A DNA stretch of 64,000 nucleotides from Actinernus sp. WN-2022 (taxonomy: Eukaryota; Cnidaria; Anthozoa; Actiniaria; Actinernidae). Under the pieces are notes generated by a model that had not been told where the DNA came from, ran no database searches, and saw only the letters and a program-made list of their open reading frames with translations. Where the stretch lies: contig JAOWCC010000916.1 in NCBI GenBank assembly GCA_030867875.1, forward strand, positions 1,806,001-1,870,000, in the 5' to 3' direction. Every line of letters starts with the position of its first letter. The stretch's first letter is position 1. The position numbers were made by a program, and so were the translations under genes. Shown one piece after another: positions 28,689 to 40,715 of the stretch.

Positions 28689-29037
28689 ACTTTTTTATAC
28701 GCCTCGGTAGTTCCCCGGTCCGCCAATCCTGGCCCTGGATTTGATCTATAATCCCGGCCAATCCCGAGCCTATATTTGGTCTATAAATTTCCGGCCAATC
28801 CCGAGCCCGTATTTGGTCTATAATCCAGACCAATCACGAGCCTGTATTTGATCTATAAATCCCGGCCAATCCCGAGCCTGTATTTGATCTATAATAGCGG
28901 CAGCCAATCAGCAGCCTGTATTTGTTCTATAACTGAGGAGGAGGGGCTTGTGACGTCACACAAACCTGTGACGTCACAGATTTGCTCTCGACCAATCAGG
29001 AGAGGTTATATGATCTATACTGACCCCCCCAACTACT
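28689..29037 (-). repeat. Right terminal inverted repeat of the Polinton
   Basis: Reverse complement of the left TIR with few differences. It keeps both perfect TGACGTCA palindromes (28951-28958, 28969-28976), the six ~35-bp CCAAT units (28717-28934) and the TATA box (28691-28699). Confidence 0.95.
28691..28699 (-). promoter_or_regulatory. TATA box at the inner edge of the right TIR
   Basis: GCGTATAAAAAAG on the minus strand, mirror image of the left-end box, about 35 bp upstream of ATG 28658. Confidence 0.7.
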
Positions 29038-29043
29038 GTTACG
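29038..29043. repeat. Polinton target-site duplication, right copy
   Basis: GTTACG, identical to 12052-12057. Confidence 0.95.
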
Positions 29044-29060
29044 TATGCATACTCTCAACG
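29044..29060 (+). pseudogene. Tyrosine-recombinase exon, 3' remainder
   Basis: The 17 bp after the target duplication continue the recombinase reading frame (YAYSQ) and end two bases into a codon at a donor, CAACG|GTGAGT. The next exon at 30248 supplies the third base. Confidence 0.65.
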
Positions 29061-29381
29061 GTGAGTTTTATTCTTCTAAAAACTTTAGCTGTAATTATTG
29101 CAGCAATAGACGTACTAGGTGAGAAGACCAATAAATATTTCAACCGATCTAGCTTGCACATTTGTTGCCCCAATTCAGCTCACCTGATTTTTCCCTTGTG
29201 TAATATTTTCTTGTTTTTCTCTTACTGGAAAACAAAGCGTTAAATGTCACATGATCTCGATTGGGACAACAAATTATGTGTACAAGCTGGATCGTTCTAT
29301 TTTGGTCTCTGATTTTGAACTCAGTTTATTCAAAGCATACCTTAATTAATTCAAAGCAACAGTCTTTCAACCTAATGCATA

Positions 29382-29537
29382 TACACCTATTTCAAACAAG
29401 GTTGATCAGAACGAAGAACTAACTACAAACATTGAACAATAAGGCCCTATGGTTCAATGATTCAAAGACAATAGAACTATTGTTCAATGCTTGTAGTTAG
29501 TTCTTCGTTCTGATCAACCTTTTTTGAAACAGGTGTA
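29382..29537. mobile_element. Foldback element with ~59-bp arms
   Basis: Left arm 29382-29440 and right arm 29479-29537 are inverted copies (cores GGTTGATCAGAACGAAGAAC and TTGTAGTTAGTTCTTCGTTC) around a ~38-bp loop. It lies in the intron of the recombinase gene and has no coding capacity, consistent with a MITE or a long hairpin. Confidence 0.8.
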
Positions 29538-30247
29538 TTCTAAATACATTAACTAGGAGGTCCTGGAAATTAGGGGGGTGCAAAATGAAGAATTCTGGGA
29601 CATTTTCATTTATGATTTCTATCAATCTATCTCCCCCCCCCCTCCATACGCCACTGTACTGTAACGTAGGTACATACATCATACACATCATGTCCTGTTG
29701 GGATAATGCTGGAGTATTTGGTCCTCAGAGGTTATACCCCTGGTCCACTTTTTCAGACTAGCACAGGGGTTACTTCCTGTTCCCCTCCCCCTCCCCCCCC
29801 AAAAAAAATATGAAAACAAACCATTGCATCACTTCTTTTTTTGGTCATTAAACATTGTGGACTAGATCTCTCCTGTTATAAAGGGCACAGTTTTCGAATA
29901 GGGGCTAGCTGCCTCGCATGCCGCAGATCAAGGGCTATCTGATGCCCAGTAAGATTACTCGGGCGTTGGAAGTCCAATGTTTTTCATCGTTATATTCGGG
30001 TGAATATAGCCTGTCAGCAGAATTCATGTGGAAACCGTTAAGCGGCTTGTGGGAGTTGTTCTTCGGGTCATTAAACTAGCTTGTTGGACTGATAAACCTG
30101 TCTAGCTAGGGCAGCAGTGTTTATCATTCCAAGATCTGTGTTTTATTATTGGAAAATATTTATGACTATCAAGTTAATCTTCATATTGGAAAAGTAAAAA
30201 GTAATTAACACTGCATATAGGTTAAATGAATTATTATTGCTTTACAG

Positions 30248-30479
30248 AAATTGCTCTGACTCGCTGAAGACCAGTTTAGCTTTGGCACTTCGTCACTCAA
30301 GAGAAGAGGCTCAGAAAACTTACGACAAAAGGACGAGTGCAGAGAAAAAGGATGAAGCGGTTTCATTTGCACGTCAGTGTTCGGAAACCATTTCTCAATC
30401 CGAGGTCAATAGAAGGGAGCACACTGAAAGAACCGAAGTTGGTCGGTCGGTAGAGTTCAACACTATGTCAGTGACATAG
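30248..30479 (+). pseudogene. Tyrosine-recombinase last exon with catalytic His and Tyr
   Basis: The acceptor ATTGCTTTACAG precedes a frame that begins one base into a codon, completing the phase of the exon ending at 29060. It reads SLKTSLALALRHSREEAQKT followed by YDKR: the RHS block with the second catalytic pair and the Tyr nucleophile about 10 residues on, as in Crypton and related tyrosine recombinases. A charged tail ends at TAG 30477-30479. The exon itself is intact; the gene is dead because of the Polinton upstream. Confidence 0.7.
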
Positions 30480-33400
30480 ACGTGTCTTTGCTTTGGTACA
30501 AACAGACAAATTCAAACAGGTACAGCCTTGAATTTGATGGATCATCATGGATTGAGTAGACTCATAGCTTGCATGCTGTCAAGATGACTCAAGCAAAAAA
30601 CAATTCAGGCCAATATTTGCTGTCAACATCTGCCAGGACAATTCACAAGGCTGTCATGAAGGGAATGTAGTACATGTATATCAAAACAGTAGTGTACGTG
30701 TGGCTTGCTTGCTGTGTTTTTTCTTCCAATTTCAGCAGCAGAAAACAGACAATAGTGTCCAGTATTTTGATGCAGCTCAGTTATCCATTAATTGTCATTG
30801 TGCTGGATAAAGTATGTAGTGATTATATGGATGGAGACCTTGATTTATGCAATTAATGGTGGCACAATCTCTGATTTGGAACATGCCTTTACACTCAGAC
30901 AAGTTGATGCTGACTCCAGAAAGAGCAGTAACATTAGTTGTTATACTGTGTGCAGACCGTAATTATGCAATATTCGGGAGTATTGCACTTTTTATTTACA
31001 CTGGTCAGCAAAATTGAGCACTGGTCAGCACATAAGAAAATCAACCTTGTCAGATAAAACATCATGTACAAATTAGTAATTCTGTGAAATGTGAGTGTCA
31101 CAGCTTTCAATTGAAGGGCTGTGTGCAAAATGGGCATAAGTGACAATTCTCCTTCAAATTCCTATTTTTCCAAGGCAAAATTTAGATGGTGATCACTTAC
31201 GCCCTTGTTGCACACAACCCTTCGATTGCTACAAAGTAATTAGACTGCTTTCTTTTGAAGTTTTATAATTTCTGTTTATATGGACTGTTTAACAAAGCAG
31301 AAATGAACAAAACAACTTAATAGACAAAAGGCTGCCGAAGTCAGATCGACCGATTGATTTTGCTTTCATGCATGACTCGAACCCAGTACCCACTCCAGGG
31401 TATCGCATTAATGATCCATGATAATTATTTGTTCCATTACATTTATTTAGCATTTAAGATGTTAGGGAAAATATACAAACATGCCATGTATGGTTGGCTT
31501 GAGCTTATATAGCATACCAAATAGGCCAAGGCAATATGTGCCTTTGACTTTTGCCAGGATAGTGAAGGCCCTGGATGTGACCTTTTTGAAAGATTAACTG
31601 TTAACGTCATCGTGTTATCTTTCTGCCAATCGGTACTAATTTACTTGTATACATGTATGTGATGTTATCTAGCTTGGCAATTTTTTTTTATTCCTTGCCC
31701 CCAAAGTTAGTAATTAAACCATTGTCCTGATAGGTATCCTTAGTTCTGGAAACAGGATTGAGAGAAAGAGAATGTCATGGACATGTCAGGGGTAGGGTCA
31801 GGAATTATTGCAAACCAACTAAAACTGTTCGTTTACCTAACCCCTATCTTGAATGTGCTTTAAGTAACACGGGGTAAACATTACATCGAACAGCTTGTTT
31901 AGCCAGGGTCTATCAGATCAAGTTGAAACTAGTTTAGCGTCGGCAAGTACAATGTGGGAACATATATTATTTTAAACTTGCTTCTAAATTAAACAGATTT
32001 TAAATGATGATTTAACGCTATGGTGTGAATGGAGCATTATAAGTCACTGTAAAATTTTATGTATGCACAAATGATATCAATTGAAATAAACTTTAATGAT
32101 TGTCTTCAACAAAAAAGTTGTTGTACTTACTCTCGCACAGTTTTGGCCAGTGGAAGCTGTCCAACAACAGCCTTGGTTAATTATTGGAAACCGGCTAGCA
32201 TGCAGATAGGTGAAACGAATTGCAATGCATCTTTTTTTGCTCTTGTGACCCCACATGGTACAAGCTTATATTAATGGGTGGTGTTAGGAAACTTCAAAAT
32301 GCTATTTTCGAAAAAAATCCAATCTATTGAAGGTTGAAAAATTACATTCTCAGACAGGGTTCTTATAATCTTGCAGTTATTTATGACGTGGAAAACAAGG
32401 GACAGAAAATGTGAGCCTTCATGAGAATGCAATTGGCTTTTTAAAGAAAAACATGGCCTAGCTAGGGGGGTCAACTCAATGTAACCAGGTTTTAAAATCG
32501 GATCACAATTGTTGGTAGAGCATAAGAAGTGTCTGTCAACCATACAGTGTGTGTCACCCATATTGGAGTTGAACCCACTCATCTATGGTAACATGTTACC
32601 CGAGATTACCCCTTTGGGTCTTTACGTTGCTGATGGTTGCCTCCTTGTGATGGGGCTGGAGCTTATATTCAAATCCTTTCTTTGCCAAAAGCGATAGATT
32701 TGGCCACACTAGCTATGAGCCATTTCGTAAACATGGAGTGTGCAAATTGACACAAATTCAATACTAATTTAAAACAAAAACCACCACAAAAATGCCACAT
32801 TGAAATTATTGTGTTTACCAAGTTTTAGGGTATTTGAGCAGATATAAGTACTGATCATGAATAAGAAGTGTTTCAAATGTTTTGGAGTACTCTTGCTGTT
32901 CAGTTCTTATTTACTCCAACTGTCCATCTCAAACTCTTTAAAGGGAACCCCAACTGTTGAAACTTGTAAGTTGCTGTTAAATTGTTGGCAATGTGGTCTA
33001 AATTAAAAATATGTTGAAAAAAGTGGAAAATACATTTTAGGTTTAAAAAAAATCGATACAAGTATGACCAATGTCTGGGCTTGGGTGGTGCCATCTTTGC
33101 TCTGATGACATTTCACGGCTGTCCCTATTGTCAAAAGCAATAGACCTTTTGTTGTATAACAATAGCGACAACACTGTGACACCATCAGATCCAAGATGGT
33201 GGCGCCCACGCCCAAAATGGCTCATACTTGTATCCAATTTTCTGTCGCCGCGAGCGAGCAAGGCAGCAGTTCTAATCTGTAAGCGGTCCAAATCTCAATT
33301 TCTTTTTTTTTACCACAATGCATCACTTCTATTGTCTTTTTTTACCACACTGCTTTCCACGGATCTGATGGTCACGTGACATTACACGAGGTGGAATCTG

Positions 33401-33664
33401 CATTGTTTGAGATAACTACGTTCAACCGTTCTTTTAATGCATTTCTGTGTACAGGTATACAATCCTTGTGTAATCATGATTTGTTGAAGTGTAGGCGAAC
33501 TCTTTCTAACTCTGTGTGAACTATCAGTTTCCAAAGAGCAAGATCTCTCCTGTTATCAAGATGGTGAGCAGCAAATAATTTTCTTCTATTGGCTTCGATA
33601 AAGTCAAGCAGCCGGTTCAAAATACAATTACATTCTCAAATACAGTTGATTTCCTATAATAGAG
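30480..33664. other. Noncoding stretch
   Basis: No supported gene. AT-rich DNA with short unconvincing open frames (for example 32059-32274 and 33071-33379) and one inverted-repeat element at 31102-31230. Confidence 0.55.
31102..31230. mobile_element. Small foldback element with ~38-bp arms
   Basis: TTGAAGGGCTGTGTGCAAAA at about 31110 is mirrored by the sequence ending CACACAACCCTTCGATTGCT at 31230. The arms include GGGC-TAAGTGA on both sides. No coding content. Confidence 0.65.
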
Positions 33665-33973
33665 TATACGGGGAGGCTCCACCCGAATGGGGTACCTTTC
33701 CAGGTTGGAGGTATATATAAAAGGGTAGGGGATTTCATGAGTTGAAGTATAGAAAAGGGTAGGGAAAACTGTCACTTAGGTATTTAAAAAGGGCCTTTCA
33801 AAATATCTCTAACAGATGCACCTAATGGCTGATTCATTCAAGTATTATAAGGGGTATACTCACTCAAGTGAAAAGTTTAGTAAAAGGTATATGATTTAAG
33901 GGTTACCATTTCTGTCAAAAATGGTACATAAAAGGGTAAGGGTTTGGACCTCGGAGTGGAGCCTCCGCGTATA
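33665..33973. mobile_element. MITE with TATACGCGGAGGCTCCAC termini
   Basis: The left end TATACGGGGAGGCTCCACCC and the right end (minus strand TATACGCGGAGGCTCCACTC) are inverted repeats. The 309-bp interior consists of degenerate repeats of AAAAGGGTAGGG/AAAAGGGTA motifs with no open frame. Confidence 0.8.
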
Positions 33974-34086
33974 AAACTTTGTTGAGTACCCCCCCTGTTG
34001 TTTCATATTCTCTTGAGAATCATTAAACAGACTTCTAATTTAGACAACAATTCTGTCAAATCACTGACACATAGAAAGCCCGAAAT

Positions 34087-34633
34087 TTAAAGTGCCCCTC
34101 AACCCTTTTGCAATTTTTATATATATGAAACTTTGAAAGGTTTTGAGTACTTCTGCGAAGAAATTATTGGCTTACAGAGAATACACTATGTTCTATGCTT
34201 GTTTGAAATGGTGAAAATGTGACCTCTCCTGACCCATTACCGTGCAAGAAAAAGACTGGGTCGATTCCTTATCTTACGTCACCTCATTAATGCATTATTG
34301 TCCATGACGCCTTTCTATCACAACAGCATCGATATATAGAGAATATACACAGTCTGTGAGATTTTAGTAAAGAAAACAGCTATTTTAGACAAAATGCTAA
34401 ATATTTATTCAAGTTATTGCAAAGTCGAATGAATTGGATGACGTAAGATAGGGAATCGACCCAGTCTTTTTCTTACAAGGTCATGGGTCAGGAGAGGTCA
34501 CATTTTCACCATTTCAAACAAGCCTAGAAGATAGTGTATTCTCTGTAAGCCAATAATTTCTTCGCAGAAGTACTCAAGACCTTTCAAAGTTTCATATATA
34601 TAAATATTGCAAAAGGGTTTAGGGGCACTTTAA
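34087..34633. mobile_element. Large foldback element with ~190-bp arms and TTAA flanks
   Basis: Left arm about 34091-34283 and right arm about 34438-34629 are near-perfect inverted copies (left start AGTGCCCCTCAACCC, right end GGGTTTAGGGGCACT). TTAA stands at both ends (34087-34090, 34630-34633), the target duplication of piggyBac-type transposons. The loop is ~155 bp and noncoding. Confidence 0.85.
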
Positions 34634-36110
34634 GATAGACGTTTTATAATATATTTATCTCTACAAGCAACTTTTTGTATAATAAATTAGTATTGCCTGT
34701 TTGACGTCATGTCATTAGCACATTTGAAATATAAACCTTCATAACTCAGAGATGCAATATGGAGATGCTATATTTTACTATTATGTTGAACTACTTAGTT
34801 GATGAAGAATCGCTTTTAATGATAAAAATGGGCTTATGCACTTTGACGAAGTAGTAGTTAGAGGGTTGATGTGGCTTAAAATTCTTGAACGTTTTACTAT
34901 CAGAGGCAAGTAAATTTGACTTTGGAAGTTAGCATAGATGTGTATTTTTTATTATTAATGAAGTTTAGAATGTACTTGTGTTGTAATGGCAATACATGTG
35001 AGTGTGTACAATTGTGGTTGAAATTAAATAGTAGTTAATATTTACTGGACTGAAATTGAGGCAACACGTGCTTTGATATCAACAGTAGGTTCAAACCCAA
35101 GATTTCTATCAATGCTCGAGATTGTCATGTTGGAATTAGATATAAAATGGAGATCAAACAACAGGCTTTTAAGCAATCCATCTCGCCGAGGTCTGGCGAT
35201 TAATCCCATTCACATTTACTGATTTAGAAAATTCGAATACCGAAGGCGAAGGGATGTGTCGCGCCAATGATCTAATGTTGAATGAAAATACATAATAAAT
35301 GCAGCCATATTCGATGAATAATATGTCCAGTGCGATAAAATGGGGGGAAAAACTAATGAATTACGTACACTGAAAGTGGAAAGAACGTTACGTGCGTACG
35401 GATATCGAACGTACGTGCAGATATGTACGTGCAGATCTGTACGTGACCTCGCTTCTCTTACCTCGCCCTATAATTAATAAGGAGTGTCTCGGCTAACCAG
35501 TCAAACAGTGTGGAGGGCCAGTCGAACAGGGCCAATGGACCAACTTCTTGGTGAAACTGCCAATATGCAGCGAGAAAGGTCAGTGATTGCAGTCAGTGAT
35601 TGCAGTCAGTGATTTTAGTCTTACGTACTATTAATTCACATGAATCAAATTGTTGCATTCTGGGTAATCAGCACTCGGTTAGGAAGGGTCCGATAGAGAT
35701 TATGCATACAAATTGCGCAAAATTATCCGTTTAGCTCATGTGGTTTTATACTCTTCCATTTTCTTCAATTAAGACCCCTCACGTAAGCCTTCTTCCTTTA
35801 TTTATCTTGTATTACAATAGATCTGTGACTAAATTTACGTTATTATTCCGAGGAAGAAACTCCCATACATGTGCCGCCAATTTTTGAACAATAGCCGATA
35901 ATTTGAATAGCAAAGGCTGACGCATCAGAACGAGTCTAACAAAAGCTAACAAAACTCACGGCCCGCCAAGAAATACTTCATGTAGGCAGCTTGGATTTAG
36001 TATTGGTTGAAATAATAGGGAGGGTTATAGGAAACCACTACGTGATTTCCCACGTGAAGTATTTACCGGCCCGTCAAGCCTGTTGCGTACGCATACTTGT
36101 GAAAATGGTC
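34634..36110. other. Noncoding stretch with short local repeats
   Basis: No supported gene. Local repeats: an ACGTACGTGCAGAT-type array at about 35380-35450 and CAGTGATTG three times at about 35580-35612. Confidence 0.55.
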
Positions 36111-36394
36111 TATGGGCCCTTTGCAGCTAACAAATCACGTGGTTGTACTGGAGAGCAAAAAATATCCGACTTCATTTATTTACAGGCCTTATACGAGATC
36201 GGTGTTGTTATTAGCAAAACCTGTTTGTAAATTTTCCACCTCCAATCGATTGCCGATCTTTCTAAAACTGCGTTTTTGAAGATAGCTTGCTCTCCAGTAT
36301 TCATGGCAACGCCTTTCCCATGGGGATCACGAGCTCAATTCATTCGTTAATGAAGTATTATATCAGCACGTGACTGTTAGCTGCAAGGGGCCTA
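36111..36394. mobile_element. MITE copy 1 (family also at 42051)
   Basis: Ends are GGGCCCTTTGCAGCTAACA and, inverted, GGCCCCTTGCAGCTAACAG. The interior matches 42051-42324 along its length (for example ACGAGATCGGTGTTGTTATT and ACGCCTTTCCCATGGGGATC). No coding capacity. Confidence 0.85.
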
Positions 36395-37800
36395 TCGCTC
36401 CTTAAATTTATTATATAGACGCGAGTGTTTTACTAGAAAATAATCCACTAGTACAATTGAAACGATACTACATCCGGGACCCTCGCATTCAGGGACTATT
36501 CGACACAAGAGCATCACATCTTCAGAAAAATGAGATGCTGTAAGTGTCAATAACATACTGAAATCTGAGCTGGAATGAGTTGCTCTTCCATACAACTGCT
36601 GCATGATTATGACGACTTAATTGCAAAGAATATAGGGGAATATTTTGAAATGTTTAGCTCATATGAAAAGTAGGCAAGTAATTACTTTTAAATTTCATGT
36701 ACTTGTCGAAATTCAATATATACAAATCTTGCCAGGACGGGGTATACCATAAGAGGCAAGTGTGCAGTGTTTGGCGAAGTGCGCGCATTCATGGCGTTTA
36801 AACTATAGGTAACATCATGGTGGCCATGTTTCTTGCGTCTAGTTTGTAGTTCGTCCCAGTCTCGGGTGCATTATGGCCTGGGTCTCGAAATGGCAAATCA
36901 AGAGGGGGTATAGTCTATCTCTTTCTCATTAAGAATATTTTTATTCAAACTTTGACAAACATGATGTTGTTACGATAATACTTTCAATTGTCCTCGTTGG
37001 ATTTATAAACTATGAACTCTATCTGATTCACGTGCATAAAAATCCCCGGCATATGATAAACACTTTACCATAATGCAAGAGGCCATTAAATAAATAATTT
37101 TCATTACAGTTCAAAGGTCACATTCCATGTTACCATTGTAACTGTCATGCGAAATTGTTAAGGTAGTGACAACATCATATTTGTCAAAATTGTATGTAAA
37201 AATGTTACGAAGAGAAAGAGAGAGACTACGCCCTCTTGATTTGGGGTGGCCACCTTGAGACCCAGGCCTTAATGTACCCGAGGTTAAGCTCCTGACGCAG
37301 GGAGTGAGACCGTACGTCATAAGATGACTTATTGGCGGTTATATAACCCTGGCAACTCTATTTTGCAGTTTCTGTACCTTGTTTAATAAAGAGTTGTTCC
37401 GATGTTATCCCACACAGGACAACAATACAATTACAATATTTGAAGTTCATTTTTCTAATTTTTGTAATAGAAGCGCCTACTGAGGAAACTGTACAATAGA
37501 ATAAAATAAGTATAAATCGTTTTTTTTTATCATAACGAGCCAGAGATCATCGGAAGTTCGAAAATGCGTGTGGGCCGGTTGCTATGGAGTGACGTCATAG
37601 TCGTGGCAAATATCAATCATTATGTTTGATTTGCGGGTTTCGCTCGATCGCTTTGGTAATTACTTTATCAGTTTATGTCAGCAAAAGAGTGTACACAAAA
37701 CATGTTTGAGGATCATCGGACCTGCGTTATTTCAGGGGCTGCACTTCAGTGACATTTTGACATGAGCGGGAAATACAGTATAATATAATCAAGGTAAAGG
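36395..37800. other. Noncoding stretch
   Basis: No supported gene or clear repeat. Short open frames at 36392-36604 and 37111-37320 on the minus strand have no features. Confidence 0.5.
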
Positions 37801-37801
37801 A

Positions 37802-40715
37802 TTGCTTCGCATACTCGTGCTTCGACTTTATATGGACGTCTCCGCTTTGCGCCGTGTTTTTCTCGCTGAATCGAGAAACAGTTCTTCGCAGCACTGGTAT
37901 CTTCTTAACTCGGAAATTTGTGGCGTTAAAGTTTGTAAGTTCCTGTCAAACAGCCTGGTTGCACGCTTCCCTTCGCAGTTTTCTTCGCCACTACTAGCCG
38001 ACAGTGTCCAAATAGAAAATGGCGGACTTTTGGATTTGGATGATCATCGCAGGGTCGTCGGTGGAAAAGTTCATCTCGCTACGACATTCGGCGTTTTGGC
38101 GGCAATTATGCGCCAAAACCAGAAGAATTTCACCAAAGATAATTACCAGTGGCTGATAAACAAGCTTAACGCGGTGAACCTTGTGGAGGGAGGGAAAGAA
38201 CAAACCGCTCGCAAATATCGCTTCTCAATCTCAGTCAGAACGAAATACCATTAACCCGCCACCGCCCCCACCAGCCTCTTATGAGGAGATCCAAAACTTA
38301 AAAGTGTCTCTGGCTAGAGAAAACGAGGACATTAAATCTCTGGAAACAGAATTAAAGAAATCGTATGCCAGTGAAAATGGCGGTTAGTCACTCAAAGTTC
38401 AAGGTCCAGAAGAGCCTTCAAAGACACATATTTGGAGCATGATGAGCGATATTTGTGAGAAATACCAAGTCTCTCTAGTTTCAGTCATTGCAGACCAAGT
38501 TCAGAACCCTGGCGTGCAGTCAATGCTAAGCCAAATCGCCGAAGAACTGACCAAGGATAAAGAGGAAAGGAAAGCATTTGACGTGATGCTTGGGGACAGT
38601 GCTCCAAAATATCTTCAGTCCCTCAGAGTACCTGATTGGGTATTGCTGTATTTTAACCTGGAGTCCAGGATACCTGACCAGGCCTGGAAAACTCTCATCA
38701 GCTTGTCCAAGCTTGGAAGGACTGGGGTAAGCAATATTTTCATATATAAAGTCTTAATGTTTTTCTTTTCAGTTTTCTATAGTGCATTCACACAGAATAT
38801 CCATTCTCCCCAATGGGCTGGAGCAGTTCTCCTACCATCTCAATTCCATTTTTCCATACAATCTCTGTATCACGATTCACTGATCATTTTATTTACTTTT
38901 GATTGTTAGTGTATCAATACCAGGCTTTTTGTCCGGGTTTAAAGTGAAAAGTGAATGGACATATATAAAGCTTTAAGTTCCACACAAATTTCTACTTTTT
39001 CTCTTTCTATTTTAGAGGGATTCAGACACACCAATTCTCCTAAATAAAAACCAAATTAAGGCCATTAGCAGAAGTCTTTCAAGTGGTGCACCAAGCAATG
39101 GACATAAAACCCCTGACAGATGATGGTCCCAAAGGACATCAAGTCAGCTTGAGATCTGCAATTATCTGGGCTGCCAGGGAAGTTAGGTTGCACCATCCTG
39201 AGCAGAACGAGCTTGAAATTAACCGCAAACTTGATGGGAGGCCATTTTGTGGTGAGTAAATTAGCATTACATGTATATTTATAATTATGTTTTTGACCAC
39301 ACATGATTTTCTGCAACAGCAATAATTTTTACCAGATTCAATTTAATTTTTTTTTGGTTTTCTTCCAAGATTAATTGTATGTACAACGTATCAGAAATAT
39401 ATTAGCACAATAAAAATCATACAGACCAGTGACAGATGTGATATCAATTTCAGGAAAGCAACAAGTGATGGTTGGGATTGTCCCCATCAATGTGCATCAT
39501 GCCTCAAGCCAGAGTGCTAAAAGTGTATATCCAATTTATATTGCCAACTGTAGGGAGAGTAGGTAAGGGAATTGGTATAGTATTCAAAGGTGCAGTGTAT
39601 AAATCATTTAACAGATAGTTGAGTAATAGCTGCAGGGCTTCCATTAATGCACTGTTGTGCATCCCTGACGCATTGAAACTGGAAAAACGTTCAGCAAACT
39701 TTCAGCAAGGACTCCCTACAATTTTGTACTTAAAATTGGAAGCCCTTAAAGCAGCTTTTTGTTTTTTTCTGTGATACACGTATGTGCATTATTTACAGGA
39801 GATTTTACTGAGGTATATTTTGCTGCTGAATATGTCCTGTAGGGAGAACATTGAGGCTCTAGTAGAAGATGTAAATGCACAGAAAAATGCTATAAAGATG
39901 CATGGCATAACTGTTGATGGCAAACACTTCAAAGTAAAGTTTACAGGTACATGAAGGCTAACCATGGTGATACTACAGTACTGTAATTTGAGCCTCTATT
40001 TACTTTTAGATATTGTTGTCTTTATTTCGTTGATTGTCTTTTGAAATTTCATTTTTTGTAGTGACCCTTGGTTACAAGGCATTGGTTATGCTGATTAAAC
40101 GCAAAGAGAGTGAAGACAACAATGAAAGTTTGGTGGATCTTTGTACCAGAGGCTTGGATGTTCAGTGCTGCATCTTCTGCACTGCTATCAGGGTATGTTG
40201 CTTGATCATGATAAAATTACTTTTCCCTGCCCCTACAACTTTTTTTTCTGTTTTTTACTATTTGGTGTCAAGAGCTGATAAAGCCTCTAGCTGGCTTGAT
40301 AAGACTTGACTGGGGACATATATTATTTTGATCAGTTTGTGTCAGAGGATTTCCAACAGCATTAGAATGGAAAAGACAATTTATTTTTACAGCAGTTGAC
40401 AGGACTAATGGTATGACAACAATCTCTGTTGAAGAAGTTTTGATTCAACTTACAAGCATTTATGAACAGGAACAAAATAGTTGTCTTCCAGAGTTTGGGG
40501 TGCGGCTTATAACTTGGTTCCCATTGGTGAGGCCAAATTTAGGGATGCAGCTTATACATGTATGTGAGGAAATAGGGTAGACGATAATGAGCTACTTAAC
40601 ATGACTGTTAACATAATTTATGACCAATGTTTTAGGGCTGTGCCTGTCCAGGAGTTCCACGTGGTGAGGCCTGTCCAGGGTGCTTCTTAAAGAGCAAAGC
40701 AAATATTGGAGAGTA
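37802..40715 (+). pseudogene. Degenerate multi-exon gene of unknown function
   Basis: At least six exons with GT-AG borders and matching phases. Exon 1, about 37835-38726, encodes a start MDVSALRRVFLAES, a Pro-rich then coiled-coil stretch (SLARENEDIKSLETELKKSY) and QSMLSQIAEELTKDKEERKA up to donor GGG|GTAAGC. Then come about 39016-39251 (DIKPLTDDGPKGHQVSLRSA), 39454-39560 (QQVMVGIVPINVHHASSQSA), 39843-39949 (HGITVDGKHFKVKFT), 40062-40192 (TLGYKALVMLIKRKES, then CCIFCTAIR) and 40636-40713 (ACPGVPRGEACPGCFL). Cys pairs CCIFC and CPGC may bind zinc. Frameshifts near 38200 and 39075 and a TAG at 38385-38387 break it. Similar proteins are, from memory, multicopy in cnidarians; no function is known to me. 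Confidence 0.6.

Larger units (their letters stand above)
12058..29037. mobile_element. Complete Polinton/Maverick (adintovirus-like) element, decayed
   Basis: The 16,980-bp element is bounded by ~348-bp inverted repeats starting AGTAGTT and ending AACTACT, with a 6-bp target duplication. It encodes the diagnostic set: integrase with chromodomain, adenain-like cysteine protease, A32/FtsK-like ATPase, protein-primed PolB and jelly-roll-module/pX-like capsid proteins. Length and termini match Polintons, which integrate by their own integrase and copy themselves with PolB. Integrase, protease and PolB carry frameshifts and deletions, so this copy cannot move or package itself alone. The TIRs still match almost perfectly, which suggests a fairly recent insertion or selection on the ends. 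No stop-free hexon-sized capsid gene was recognised. Confidence 0.95.
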
